In this document: positions 1 through 6,183 of the stretch, in pieces
How the letters are laid out: each line of letters begins with the position of its first letter
Position numbering within the stretch: the first letter of the stretch is position 1
Made by a program: the position numbers and the translations under genes
NCBI GenBank assembly: GCA_030680835.1
Contig: JAUXUD010000027.1
Coordinates: 1-64,000 of the forward strand
DNA length: 64,000 nt
DNA from: Bacteroidota bacterium
Lineage (GTDB): Bacteria; Bacteroidota; Bacteroidia; UKL13-3
Direction: 5' to 3'
Notes under the pieces: model-generated
The model's input: only the letters and a program-made list of their open reading frames with translations
Databases searched by the model: none
What the model was told of the DNA's origin: nothing

Positions 1-774
1 CCAATAGCTGCGTGTGGTATTGGTGCTGGTTGAAACCAGGTTATAGGGGCTGTTTATCCAAACCGTATCGCTGGGTACTGAGGATGTGGTTGCCTGACTT
101 GGGAAAAAATTTGCTATCGGGGGCAGAATGTTTACTCCACCCGTAGCGGGAACAATATCAATTCCAAAATCAGGCGTATTCCCATCTGCACCACTTGGAG
201 TGCTGCTTGCCTGCATGCCATAAGAGCGCCCCGGATTTAAAGCGGCAATAGGTTGTTGATTAATAGCAAACCCACCTGCACTTGTGCCGCTTGAAGAAAA
301 ATCAATAATCAGGTATTTGGTATTATCATAGTAAAATGGGGTTGTTAAAATTAACTGACACCACCCATTTGTAGTAGTATTGATGGTGTAACTGGGGCTA
401 TTTACAACAGTAGTAGTTGGAAACCATGCAGAGGCACTTATTGGATTTGAAATTGATGTGGCTAATCCAATAATGCAGTTGGTAAATACAGAACTGGTAG
501 TAGAAGTTGCGTAAAAATACACTTTGGTAATATTTCCGGAAAAACTACCGGGAAAACTGGCAGGATTCCAAACAAATTGGGCCCTTTGAAAAGTAGTAGA
601 AATATTGGGATTAAACGGAATGGAGTTTGCACCCCCAACATAGGTACTGTTATAAAACATGGGCGTTTGCCCAAACGACATAAAAGAAAAGAGTAGCAGA
701 ACAATAGTAGTCTTCAATTTTTTACCTAAATCAAAGCACAGAGAAACACATTTTTGTAAAAATAGTCTATTCAT
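1..774 (-). CDS. secreted surface protein, PKD-type, partial (C-terminus outside window)
   Basis: This minus-strand frame is open from an ATG at 774 to the window edge (258 codons) and is cut there. After a short basic start it has a hydrophobic stretch (TTIVLLLFSFMSFG) followed by Q, a typical Bacteroidota signal peptide. An in-frame TTG about 18 codons later (KLKTTIVLL) would give a more compact signal peptide, so the start is uncertain. The mature part is rich in Ser, Thr, Asn and Gly. It contains a jelly-roll-like stretch (FYYDNTKYLIIDFSSSG), then PPIANFFPSQ near residue 222, which resembles the opening of a PKD domain. Such proteins usually end in a T9SS sorting domain, but that end is not visible. 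Function unknown; adhesin or matrix protein is only a guess. Confidence 0.75.
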   Translation of the reverse strand, partial: MNRLFLQKCVSLCFDLGKKLKTTIVLLLFSFMSFGQTPMFYNSTYVGGANSIPFNPNISTTFQRAQFVWNPASFPGSFSGNITKVYFYATSTTSSVFTNCIIGLATSISNPISASAWFPTTTVVNSPSYTINTTTNGWCQLILTTPFYYDNTKYLIIDFSSSGTSAGGFAINQQPIAALNPGRSYGMQASSTPSGADGNTPDFGIDIVPATGGVNILPPIANFFPSQATTSSVPSDTVWINSPYNLVSTSTNTTRSYW

Positions 775-1082
775 AATAGTTATTAATTTAATATTTAAAA
801 ACCCTTATCAGTATAGAAAATGTATATGTTTTGTAAAATATCTATTATTCACTTTTTATTTAAAATACCAGAACGTAATTTGAGAATCCCATACTATTTC
901 TTAAAATATAATTTGCACGCTTCCTCTTTTAAAAAGCCCATACAGATTTATAAATTTAGCTATCGCTTTTTTCAAATCTTTTACTAAGGTAGAAATTTTT
1001 AAACTTCTGTTTCTCAATTTTTTCTTAATATTTACATTTGCTAATAAAATCAATGGTATTTTCGAAAAAATAAACGTAACAA

Positions 1083-1112
1083 GGCCGGAAAATCTCATTT
1101 AGTTTTCCGGCC
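1083..1112 (-). terminator. intrinsic terminator-like hairpin downstream of metH
   Basis: GGCCGGAAAA at 1083-1092 pairs perfectly with TTTTCCGGCC at 1103-1112 across a 10-nt loop. Read on the minus strand, the 3' arm is followed by a T-rich stretch. It lies 74 nt past the metH stop and is the likely end of the metH transcript. Confidence 0.65.
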
Positions 1113-1143
1113 CTTTCGGTTTAGTTTTGTTGTAATTTAGATA

Positions 1144-1162
1144 GGGCGAATGCGATTCGCCC
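1144..1162. repeat. GGGCGAA hairpin
   Basis: GGGCGAA (1144-1150) and TTCGCCC (1156-1162) form a perfect 7-bp stem with a 5-nt loop, 24 nt from the metH stop codon. GC-rich hairpins of this GGGCGAAT type are, from memory, a recurrent intergenic motif in many bacterial genomes. Its role here is unknown; it may act with the hairpin at 1083-1112 in termination. Confidence 0.5.
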
Positions 1163-1185
1163 GTACCCGGTGAAAATTAAAAGAT

Positions 1186-3912
1186 TTAGTTGTCGTAACC
1201 GAGATTCGGCGCCATCCATTTTTCCACCCATTCAATGCTTTCACCTTTGCGGCTGGCATAATCCTCCACCTGGTCTTTGGCAATTTTACCTACTGCAAAA
1301 TATTTGCTTTGGGCATTTGCAAAATAAAATCCACTTACTGCAGCTGTTGGGTACATGGCAAAATTTTCGGTTAAACTGATTCCTGCTAATTTTTCAGCGT
1401 TCAGAATTTCAAATAATTTTCCTTTTTCGGTATGGTCGGGACAAGCCGGATAACCCGGAGCCGGACGAATTCCATCATATTTTTCCTTGATGATTTCCTC
1501 TTCTGTTAAGTTTTCTCCTTTGGCATAGCCCCAATATTCGGTTCTTACCAATTCGTGCATTTTCTCTGCAAACGCCTCTGCAAGTCGGTCGGCAAGCGCT
1601 TTAATCATTATGCTGTTATAATCATCATGGTTTTTCTCAAACGCTTCAATTATTGGTTCAATACCAATACCTGCAGTGACTGCAAACATGCCAATATAAT
1701 CCTGGATGCCGCTTGTTTTAGGGGCAATAAAATCGGCTAAACAAAAGTAAGGCTGATCGGCTGCTTTTTCATTTTGCTGACGCAGGAAATGGAATGTTTG
1801 TGTTTTGGTTGCAGCAGTTTTTTGGGACTTTGGGGACAGGTGGGACTCTGGGGACGGATTATCGAAGGTTTCGATAATGATATCGTCGCCAACTGCGTTG
1901 GCCTTGTAAAAACCTATTACTCCTTTGGCTTTTAATAATTTTTCTTTGATTACTTTATCCAATAATTGGTTGGCATCAATAAATAATTTTTTGGCTTCAA
2001 CACCTATTATTTTATCTTCTAAAATTGCCGGATATTTACCTGCCAGTTCCCATGTTGAAAAGAAAGGCGTCCAATCTATTCTTTTGCGCAATTCTTCCAG
2101 AGGGTAATCTTCCAGTACTTTATTTCCTAAAAATGCAGGTTCAACAATATTGTTAAATGTTGCTTTAAATTTATTCTCTCTTGCTTTTCTTAAGTCAACA
2201 AAGTTTTTATCTTTTCTTCTGTTTTTATAGTCAATTCTAAATTGTTCGTATTCGGCTTTAAATCTTTTTTTGGTGTCTTCTCTCAACTCCGGGCTTACCA
2301 AACTTTGAACCACCGGAACACCTTTACTTGCATCCAGTACATGCACCACCGCACCGCTGTATACGGGATCAATCTTCACTGCGGTATGGGCACGCGAAGT
2401 GGTAGCACCGCCAATCAACAAAGGAATGGTCATACCCAAACGCTCCATCTCTTTTGCTACATGCACCATTTCATCCAAACTGGGGGTAATCAATCCGCTT
2501 AATCCAATCACATCCACTTTTTCGCGAACAGCAGTTTCCAATATTTTTTCAGCGGGTACCATCACCCCGATATCAATAATTTCATAATTGTTACAGGCCA
2601 AAACAACACCCACAATATTCTTTCCAATATCATGCACATCGCCTTTAACCGTGGCCATTAAAATCTTACCCTGAGAAGTTGAATGATCGCCGGATTTTCT
2701 TTTCTCCTCCTCCATAAAAGGCATTAAATAAGCCACCGATTTTTTCATAACCCGTGCACTTTTTACTACCTGCGGTAAAAACATTTTTCCTGAACCAAAT
2801 AAATCGCCCACAACGTTCATTCCGGCCATCAGCGGCCCTTCTATGACTTCAAGTGGCTTTGCATATTTCTGCCTGGCTTCTTCTGTATCTGCCTCAACAA
2901 ATTCAACAATGCCTTTTATCAGTGCATGACTTAAACGCTCTTCAACCGGCTTCTTGCGCCACTCATCATCAATAACTTTTTCCTTGCCTTTGCCTTTAAC
3001 TTTTTCGGCATATTCCAGTAAACGTTCCGTTGCATCTTCCCTCCTGTCTAATAATACATCTTCTACATGTTCCAGTAAATCCTTGTCAATTTCATCATAT
3101 ACTTCCAACTGACTCGGGTTCACAATACCCATGTCCATTCCGTTTTTTATGGCATGATATAAGAAAGCCGAATGCATGGCTTCACGCACTTTATCGTTGC
3201 CTCTGAATGAGAATGACACGTTAGAAACACCACCACTAATTTTTGCTCCCGGTAAATTGTCCTTAATCCATTTTGTACCTTCAAAGAAATCAATTGCATT
3301 TCTCCGGTGCTCTTCCATACCTGTTGCAACCGGAAAAATATTGGGATCAAAAATGATATCCCCTGCCGGAAAATGTACTTTCTCTGTAAGTATCCTATAA
3401 GCACGCTCAGCAATTTCAATCCTGCGTTCAAAATTATCTGCCTGTCCTACTTCATCAAATAACATCACGATAACCGCAGCACCAAAACGTTTTACAATTT
3501 TTGCCTGGCGTACAAATTCTTCTTCCCCTGCTTTCAGCGAAATGGAGTTCACTACGCATTTACCCTGCACACATTTTAATCCGGCTTCTATAATTTCCCA
3601 ACGTGATGAATCAATCATAACTGGCACTTTAGAGATGTCGGGTTCTGAACCGATTAAATGCAGGAACCGCACCATCGATTCCACCCCATCAATCATGCCT
3701 TCATCCATGTTGATATCAATAATCTGCGCACCTCCTTCAACTTGTTGACGTGCCACTGCCAGTGCCTCCTCAAAATTGCCTTCACGGATCAATCGCAAAA
3801 ACATTTTTGAACCTGTAACATTGGTTCGTTCGCCAACATTTACAAAGTTGGTTTCTTTTGTAATAACTAATGGCTCGAGTCCTGATAATCTTAGTGTATA
3901 GTCTTTGTTCAT
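1186..3912 (-). CDS. metH: cobalamin-dependent methionine synthase, folate/B12/reactivation half (split MetH)
   Basis: This is the second half of a split cytoplasmic MetH, which transfers a methyl group from methyl-tetrahydrofolate via cobalamin to homocysteine. In 908 residues I see the pterin-binding domain (about 1-270; [10 protein letters not shown], then [10 protein letters not shown]), the helical cap (about 320-400), the B12-binding domain with DVHDIG at 425-430 (His427 is the expected lower cobalt ligand), and the AdoMet-binding reactivation domain with [12 protein letters not shown] at 816-827. The homocysteine-binding domain is absent here and is encoded by the gene just upstream (3994-4992). 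MetH split at this junction is known in other Bacteroidota. Odd feature: a low-complexity insertion at residues 686-704 between B12 and reactivation domains, encoded by a GGGAC-word repeat. Expression should follow the upstream SAM-I riboswitch. Confidence 0.95.
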   Translation of the reverse strand: MNKDYTLRLSGLEPLVITKETNFVNVGERTNVTGSKMFLRLIREGNFEEALAVARQQVEGGAQIIDINMDEGMIDGVESMVRFLHLIGSEPDISKVPVMIDSSRWEIIEAGLKCVQGKCVVNSISLKAGEEEFVRQAKIVKRFGAAVIVMLFDEVGQADNFERRIEIAERAYRILTEKVHFPAGDIIFDPNIFPVATGMEEHRRNAIDFFEGTKWIKDNLPGAKISGGVSNVSFSFRGNDKVREAMHSAFLYHAIKNGMDMGIVNPSQLEVYDEIDKDLLEHVEDVLLDRREDATERLLEYAEKVKGKGKEKVIDDEWRKKPVEERLSHALIKGIVEFVEADTEEARQKYAKPLEVIEGPLMAGMNVVGDLFGSGKMFLPQVVKSARVMKKSVAYLMPFMEEEKRKSGDHSTSQGKILMATVKGDVHDIGKNIVGVVLACNNYEIIDIGVMVPAEKILETAVREKVDVIGLSGLITPSLDEMVHVAKEMERLGMTIPLLIGGATTSRAHTAVKIDPVYSGAVVHVLDASKGVPVVQSLVSPELREDTKKRFKAEYEQFRIDYKNRRKDKNFVDLRKARENKFKATFNNIVEPAFLGNKVLEDYPLEELRKRIDWTPFFSTWELAGKYPAILEDKIIGVEAKKLFIDANQLLDKVIKEKLLKAKGVIGFYKANAVGDDIIIETFDNPSPESHLSPKSQKTAATKTQTFHFLRQQNEKAADQPYFCLADFIAPKTSGIQDYIGMFAVTAGIGIEPIIEAFEKNHDDYNSIMIKALADRLAEAFAEKMHELVRTEYWGYAKGENLTEEEIIKEKYDGIRPAPGYPACPDHTEKGKLFEILNAEKLAGISLTENFAMYPTAAVSGFYFANAQSKYFAVGKIAKDQVEDYASRKGESIEWVEKWMAPNLGYDN
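1822..1856. repeat. GGGAC-word repeat inside metH coding sequence
   Basis: The plus strand shows TTGGGACTTTGGGGACAGG followed by TGGGACTCTGGGGACGG: two near-copies of a GGGACTnTGGGGACnGG unit. It is in frame within metH and encodes roughly [11 protein letters not shown] in an interdomain linker. It looks like the word-type intergenic repeats elsewhere in the window rather than like coding sequence. Confidence 0.6.
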
Positions 3913-3932
3913 TTGTTAATTAGTGTTTTTTG

Positions 3933-3983
3933 CTACAAAGAAACAAAGGAACAAAGGCTTTTTGTTTCTTTGTTTCTTTGTAG
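3933..3983. repeat. 23-bp inverted repeat, CTACAAAG type, between the metH halves
   Basis: The arms at 3933-3955 and 3961-3983 are 23 nt each and complementary except for one position, which can form a G-T wobble; the loop is 5 nt. The arms are built of AAAGAAAC/AAAGGAAC words. The hairpin fills most of the 81-nt gap between the two metH genes, so it may tune the relative expression or mRNA stability of the two halves. A diverged second copy lies at 24141-24201. Confidence 0.8.
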
Positions 3984-3993
3984 CTATAAAAAA

Positions 3994-4992
3994 TCAAGCT
4001 GTAACTGAAATCATTCTCGGTTTATAGTTTTTAGCCATATCAGCAATTGCCTTAATATGATCGGGTGTCGTTCCACAACATCCGCCAAGTATATTTACAA
4101 GGCCTTCCTTGCAAAACTCTTCCACCTGCTTTGCCATTGCATGCGGACTTTCATCATATTGCCCGAACTCGTTGGGCAAACCGGCATTTGGATATGCACT
4201 CACAAAATAGGGAGAATTCGCTGCCATTATTTGCAGATACGGACGTAAGGCACTTGCACCCAATGCACAGTTTAATCCGATACTCAGCAAAGGAGCATGC
4301 TGCATACTGATTAAAAATGCTTCGGTAGTTTGACCCGATAAGGTTCTTCCTGAGGCATCGGTGATGGTGCCTGAAATCATAACAGGATAATGTTTACCCA
4401 ATTCTTCAAACAATAAATCAACTGCATACAATGCTGCTTTCGCATTCAATGTATCAAAAATAGTTTCAATCAATAATACATCAACCCCACCTTCAATAAG
4501 TTTTGCTGCCTGTTGTTTGTAGGCTGCCACCAATTGATCAAAGGTTACAGCCCGGTAACCGGGGTCATTCACATCCGGACTTAAAGAAGCGGTTCTGTTG
4601 GTAGGACCCATGGCGCCTGCAACAAAACGGGGTTTATGCGGTTCTTTGGCAGTCATTTCATCCGCTACTTCGCGGGCAATTTTGGCGGAGTAATAGTTAA
4701 TATCATCAACCAGATGTTCAAGATGATAATCAGCCTGAGCGATTGTGGTGCCGCTAAAGGTATTGGTTTCAACAATGTCTGCCCCTGCCTCAAAATACTG
4801 GCGGTGAATGTCTTTGATAATATCCGGCCGGGTTATCGACAATAAATCGTTATCCCCTTTTAATGGATGCGGATGATCTTTCAAAGCCTCATTCCTAAAA
4901 TCAGCTTCTTCCAAAGTATGGCGCTGTATCATGGTTCCCATTGCTCCGTCGAGTATAACAATGCGTTGTTTTAAAATGTCTGTTAGGTTCAT
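3994..4992 (-). CDS. metH: homocysteine S-methyltransferase half of split MetH
   Basis: A 332-residue protein of the BHMT/homocysteine-binding fold, matching residues 1 to about 330 of full-length MetH. It binds homocysteine through a zinc ion held by three cysteines. I see these as NCALG (Cys242) and GGCCG (Cys305, Cys306). N-terminal DGAMGTMIQ and GPTNRT are also typical. A Shine-Dalgarno-like AAAGGAG sits just upstream of the ATG at 4992. It is the first gene after the SAM-I riboswitch and is followed after 81 nt by the folate/B12 half, so both halves should be co-transcribed and act together. A stand-alone homocysteine methyltransferase (MmuM-like) is less likely given this neighbour. Confidence 0.93.
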   Translation of the reverse strand: MNLTDILKQRIVILDGAMGTMIQRHTLEEADFRNEALKDHPHPLKGDNDLLSITRPDIIKDIHRQYFEAGADIVETNTFSGTTIAQADYHLEHLVDDINYYSAKIAREVADEMTAKEPHKPRFVAGAMGPTNRTASLSPDVNDPGYRAVTFDQLVAAYKQQAAKLIEGGVDVLLIETIFDTLNAKAALYAVDLLFEELGKHYPVMISGTITDASGRTLSGQTTEAFLISMQHAPLLSIGLNCALGASALRPYLQIMAANSPYFVSAYPNAGLPNEFGQYDESPHAMAKQVEEFCKEGLVNILGGCCGTTPDHIKAIADMAKNYKPRMISVTA

Positions 4993-5017
4993 AATCGTTC
5001 TCCTTTCAAAAATATAT

Positions 5018-5119
5018 GGCCCTTAGCTTTTAGCCTTTAGCTATTAGCAAAAACCTGCGTAAAAAAATTTAACGGCTATTAGAAATCAGCTAAGGGCTAA
5101 AGGCCAATGGCTAAGAGCT
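5018..5119 (-). promoter_or_regulatory. TTAGC-word inverted repeat in the metH leader, possible expression platform
   Basis: The arms 5018-5048 and 5089-5119 (31 nt each) match as an inverted repeat at 25 positions, with a 40-nt loop. Both are made of TTAGC/TTTAGC words. The element lies between the riboswitch aptamer and the metH ribosome binding site. On the transcript, a weaker alternative stem (5097-5105 with 5074-5082) is followed by a T7 run at 5067-5061, as a conditional terminator would be. The regulatory role is inferred. Confidence 0.5.
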
Positions 5120-5186
5120 AAAAAGCATCATCCAAAAAGATTTTCTGAAGTGTTTGAGAGCTTGTTTGAATTGAAGCATTCATTCA

Positions 5187-5290
5187 CTTATCAGCTTTCG
5201 ATTTTCATCGAAATAGGTATTAGCACTATTGCAAAAGCTGCAACTTGCCAAGACATCATAGGGCCTAATCCCTCCGTCTTTCTGGATAAG
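5187..5290 (-). promoter_or_regulatory. SAM-I (S-box) riboswitch aptamer upstream of metH
   Basis: Read on the minus strand, the block opens with CTTATCCAGA and closes with GATAAG, forming P1 (5290-5285 with 5192-5187). Inside are the S-box landmarks in the right order: GGAGGGA, then GGCCCTATGA, a GGCAA-type stretch, and GTGCTAAT before a last hairpin. SAM-I riboswitches bind S-adenosylmethionine and turn off methionine genes. The position, 195 nt upstream of the metH start on the same strand, fits. Two small reading frames overlapping this block are shadows of the RNA. Confidence 0.88.
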
Positions 5291-5295
5291 TAGTG

Positions 5296-5328
5296 CAAAT
5301 ATAGCAAAATGCTGTGCTGGAATGCAAA
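5296..5328 (-). promoter_or_regulatory. Bacteroidota-type promoter for the metH riboswitch transcript
   Basis: On the minus strand TATATTTG (5303-5296) matches the -7 consensus TAnnTTTG exactly, with TTTG (5328-5325) about 21 nt upstream as the -33 element. The predicted start falls near 5290, the first base of the riboswitch P1 stem. Confidence 0.7.
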
Positions 5329-5346
5329 TTTTTTTTGCTCCTTGAC

Positions 5347-5424
5347 TCTGGCCTCTGGCAGAATGCAATCATAGGTAATAAATTTATCCATTAAACTAAT
5401 ATGCCAAGGGCCAGAGGCTAAGAG
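5347..5424. repeat. GGCCAGAGGC-word inverted repeat
   Basis: CTCTGGCCTCTGGC at 5346-5359 is the approximate reverse complement of GGCCAGAGGCTAAGAG at 5409-5424. It lies upstream of the metH promoter, between the divergent metH and hicB units. Another word-type element without obvious function. Confidence 0.5.
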
Positions 5425-5445
5425 CCAGAAGCCTTACACCAACTG

Positions 5446-5478
5446 AAACCAACAATAATTCAGCACTTTAGCAATTAT
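5446..5478. repeat. 33-nt direct repeat, copy 1 (upstream of hicBA)
   Basis: A 33-nt stretch starting AAACCAACAATAATTCAGCA recurs at 6105-6137 with one mismatch. The two copies bracket hicBA exactly. A third, partial copy (11 nt) begins at 6038. The repeat ends with TTAGCAATTAT, which would supply the -33 region of the promoters of hicBA and of the helicase gene. Confidence 0.85.
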
Positions 5479-5555
5479 CCAAGATATTTTACTTGCATCG
5501 TTAGCAAAATTTTGATAATGAGATCGTTTTGATTAATTTTGATTAAAATCTTATA

Positions 5556-5777
5556 ATGCAATTTAAAATTTTAATACAGAAAGAGCCCGAAGGTGCTTAT
5601 ACTGCTTTGGTTCCCCGCTTACCCGGTTGTATCACTTATGGTGAAACCATTGATGAAGCTTTAGCTATGTCGAAAGAAGCTATTGGTTTGTATATTGAAG
5701 AATTAAAAAGTCGGGGTGAAGGTATTCCTGATGATTCTGAAACTTTGGAATACAATCTCACGTTGGAAGAAGTATGA
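5556..5777 (+). CDS. hicB: HicB-family antitoxin
   Basis: A 73-residue protein with the HicB partial RNase H-like fold. It opens FKILIQKEPEGAYTALVP and continues with LPGCITYGET and DEALAMSKEAIGLYIEEL, all standard for the family. HicB neutralises the HicA mRNA-cleaving toxin and often represses its own operon. No C-terminal DNA-binding domain is present, as in many short HicB proteins. It overlaps the start of hicA by ATGA (5774-5777), the usual coupling although the gene order (antitoxin first) is the reverse of E. coli. Because the hicA frame is broken (next entry), this antitoxin may be a remnant or may guard against a toxin restored by slippage. Confidence 0.85.
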   Translation: MQFKILIQKEPEGAYTALVPRLPGCITYGETIDEALAMSKEAIGLYIEELKSRGEGIPDDSETLEYNLTLEEV

Positions 5778-5964
5778 GCTATTCTCCAAAAGAATTGATC
5801 CGGGTTCTCGAATCCAATGGATTTTTTTCAAGCGTTCAAAAGGTTCTCATCAAATCTACTTCAATTCAATTACCAATAAAACTGTTGTTGTACCTGTTCA
5901 TGGCAACAGAGATATGCCGAAAGGCACTTATTTGGCTATTCTAAAGCAGGCCGGAGTGGAATAG
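5774..5964 (+). pseudogene. hicA: HicA-family toxin, frameshifted at a T7 run
   Basis: HicA is a small double-stranded-RNA-binding-fold mRNA interferase. The ATG at 5774 overlaps the hicB stop and reads MSYSPKELIRVLESNGFF, a normal HicA start. The rest (FKRSKGSHQIYFN, with the catalytic-type GSH, then PVHGNRDMPKGTYLAILKQA) is in the next frame. The switch occurs at seven T at 5822-5828. An eighth T would restore NGFFFKRSKGSH with the family spacing. So the gene is one base short of intact. The causes may be true inactivation, phase-variable slippage, or a homopolymer sequencing error. Confidence 0.8.
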
Positions 5965-5968
5965 TGTC

Positions 5969-6095
5969 AATAGACCATGGTCAATAGTCTATAACATTTG
6001 GTTATGGTCTATGGACTATCGATTATCGACTCACCCCAAAACCAACAATTTTTCAAGTAGATTTTGCTATGGTCTATGGACTATCGACCATGGTC
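5969..6095. repeat. GGTCTATGGACTATCGA word repeats
   Basis: A 20-nt stretch with core GGTCTATGGACTATCGA occurs at 6003-6022 and again at 6068-6087. An inverted relative (AGACCATGGTCAATAGTCTA) occupies 5972-5991. The cluster lies between hicA and the helicase promoter and can form alternative hairpins. No coding or promoter role is seen. Confidence 0.75.
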
Positions 6096-6104
6096 TTGCT
6101 CACA

Positions 6105-6137
6105 AAACCAACAATAATTCAGCACGTTAGCAATTAT
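6105..6137. repeat. 33-nt direct repeat, copy 2 (upstream of the helicase)
   Basis: This is the partner of 5446-5478, differing at one position (G for T). It lies directly upstream of the helicase -7 box and supplies its expected -33 region. This copy is probably the original promoter sequence, and the hicBA-side copy the duplicate, but the direction of copying is inferred. Confidence 0.8.
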
Positions 6138-6152
6138 TCGAAAACTAATCCG

Positions 6153-6160
6153 TACCTTTG
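6153..6160 (+). promoter_or_regulatory. -7 promoter element of the DEAD-box helicase gene
   Basis: TACCTTTG matches TAnnTTTG exactly. A TTAGC -33-like element lies at 6127-6131, inside the 33-nt repeat. The transcript would start near 6167, leaving a leader of under 20 nt before the TTG start at 6184. Confidence 0.6.
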
Positions 6161-6183
6161 CGCCTCAATTTTAATAATGTACT

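Larger units (their letters stand above)
775..1185. other. intergenic region, AT-rich, between two minus-strand genes
   Basis: No convincing gene is seen here. The AT-rich part (775-1080) should hold the promoter of the secreted protein that starts at 774, but I find no exact TAnnTTTG there. The part next to metH holds two hairpins, listed separately. A 65-codon minus-strand frame at 901-1098 begins inside the terminator stem and shows no family resemblance. Confidence 0.6.

Noticed and set aside
901-1098. 65-codon minus-strand frame between the first two genes
   Set aside because: It begins inside the terminator stem of metH, has Ile/Lys-rich composition and no recognisable feature.
1186-4992. 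metH as a gene broken by frameshift
   Set aside because: The gap between the halves is 81 nt with its own hairpin, each half has proper domain borders, and split MetH is known in Bacteroidota.
5180-5391. Two overlapping minus-strand reading frames of 62 and 66 codons upstream of metH
   Set aside because: They lie on the SAM-I riboswitch aptamer and its promoter; the apparent peptides are a by-product of the RNA sequence.
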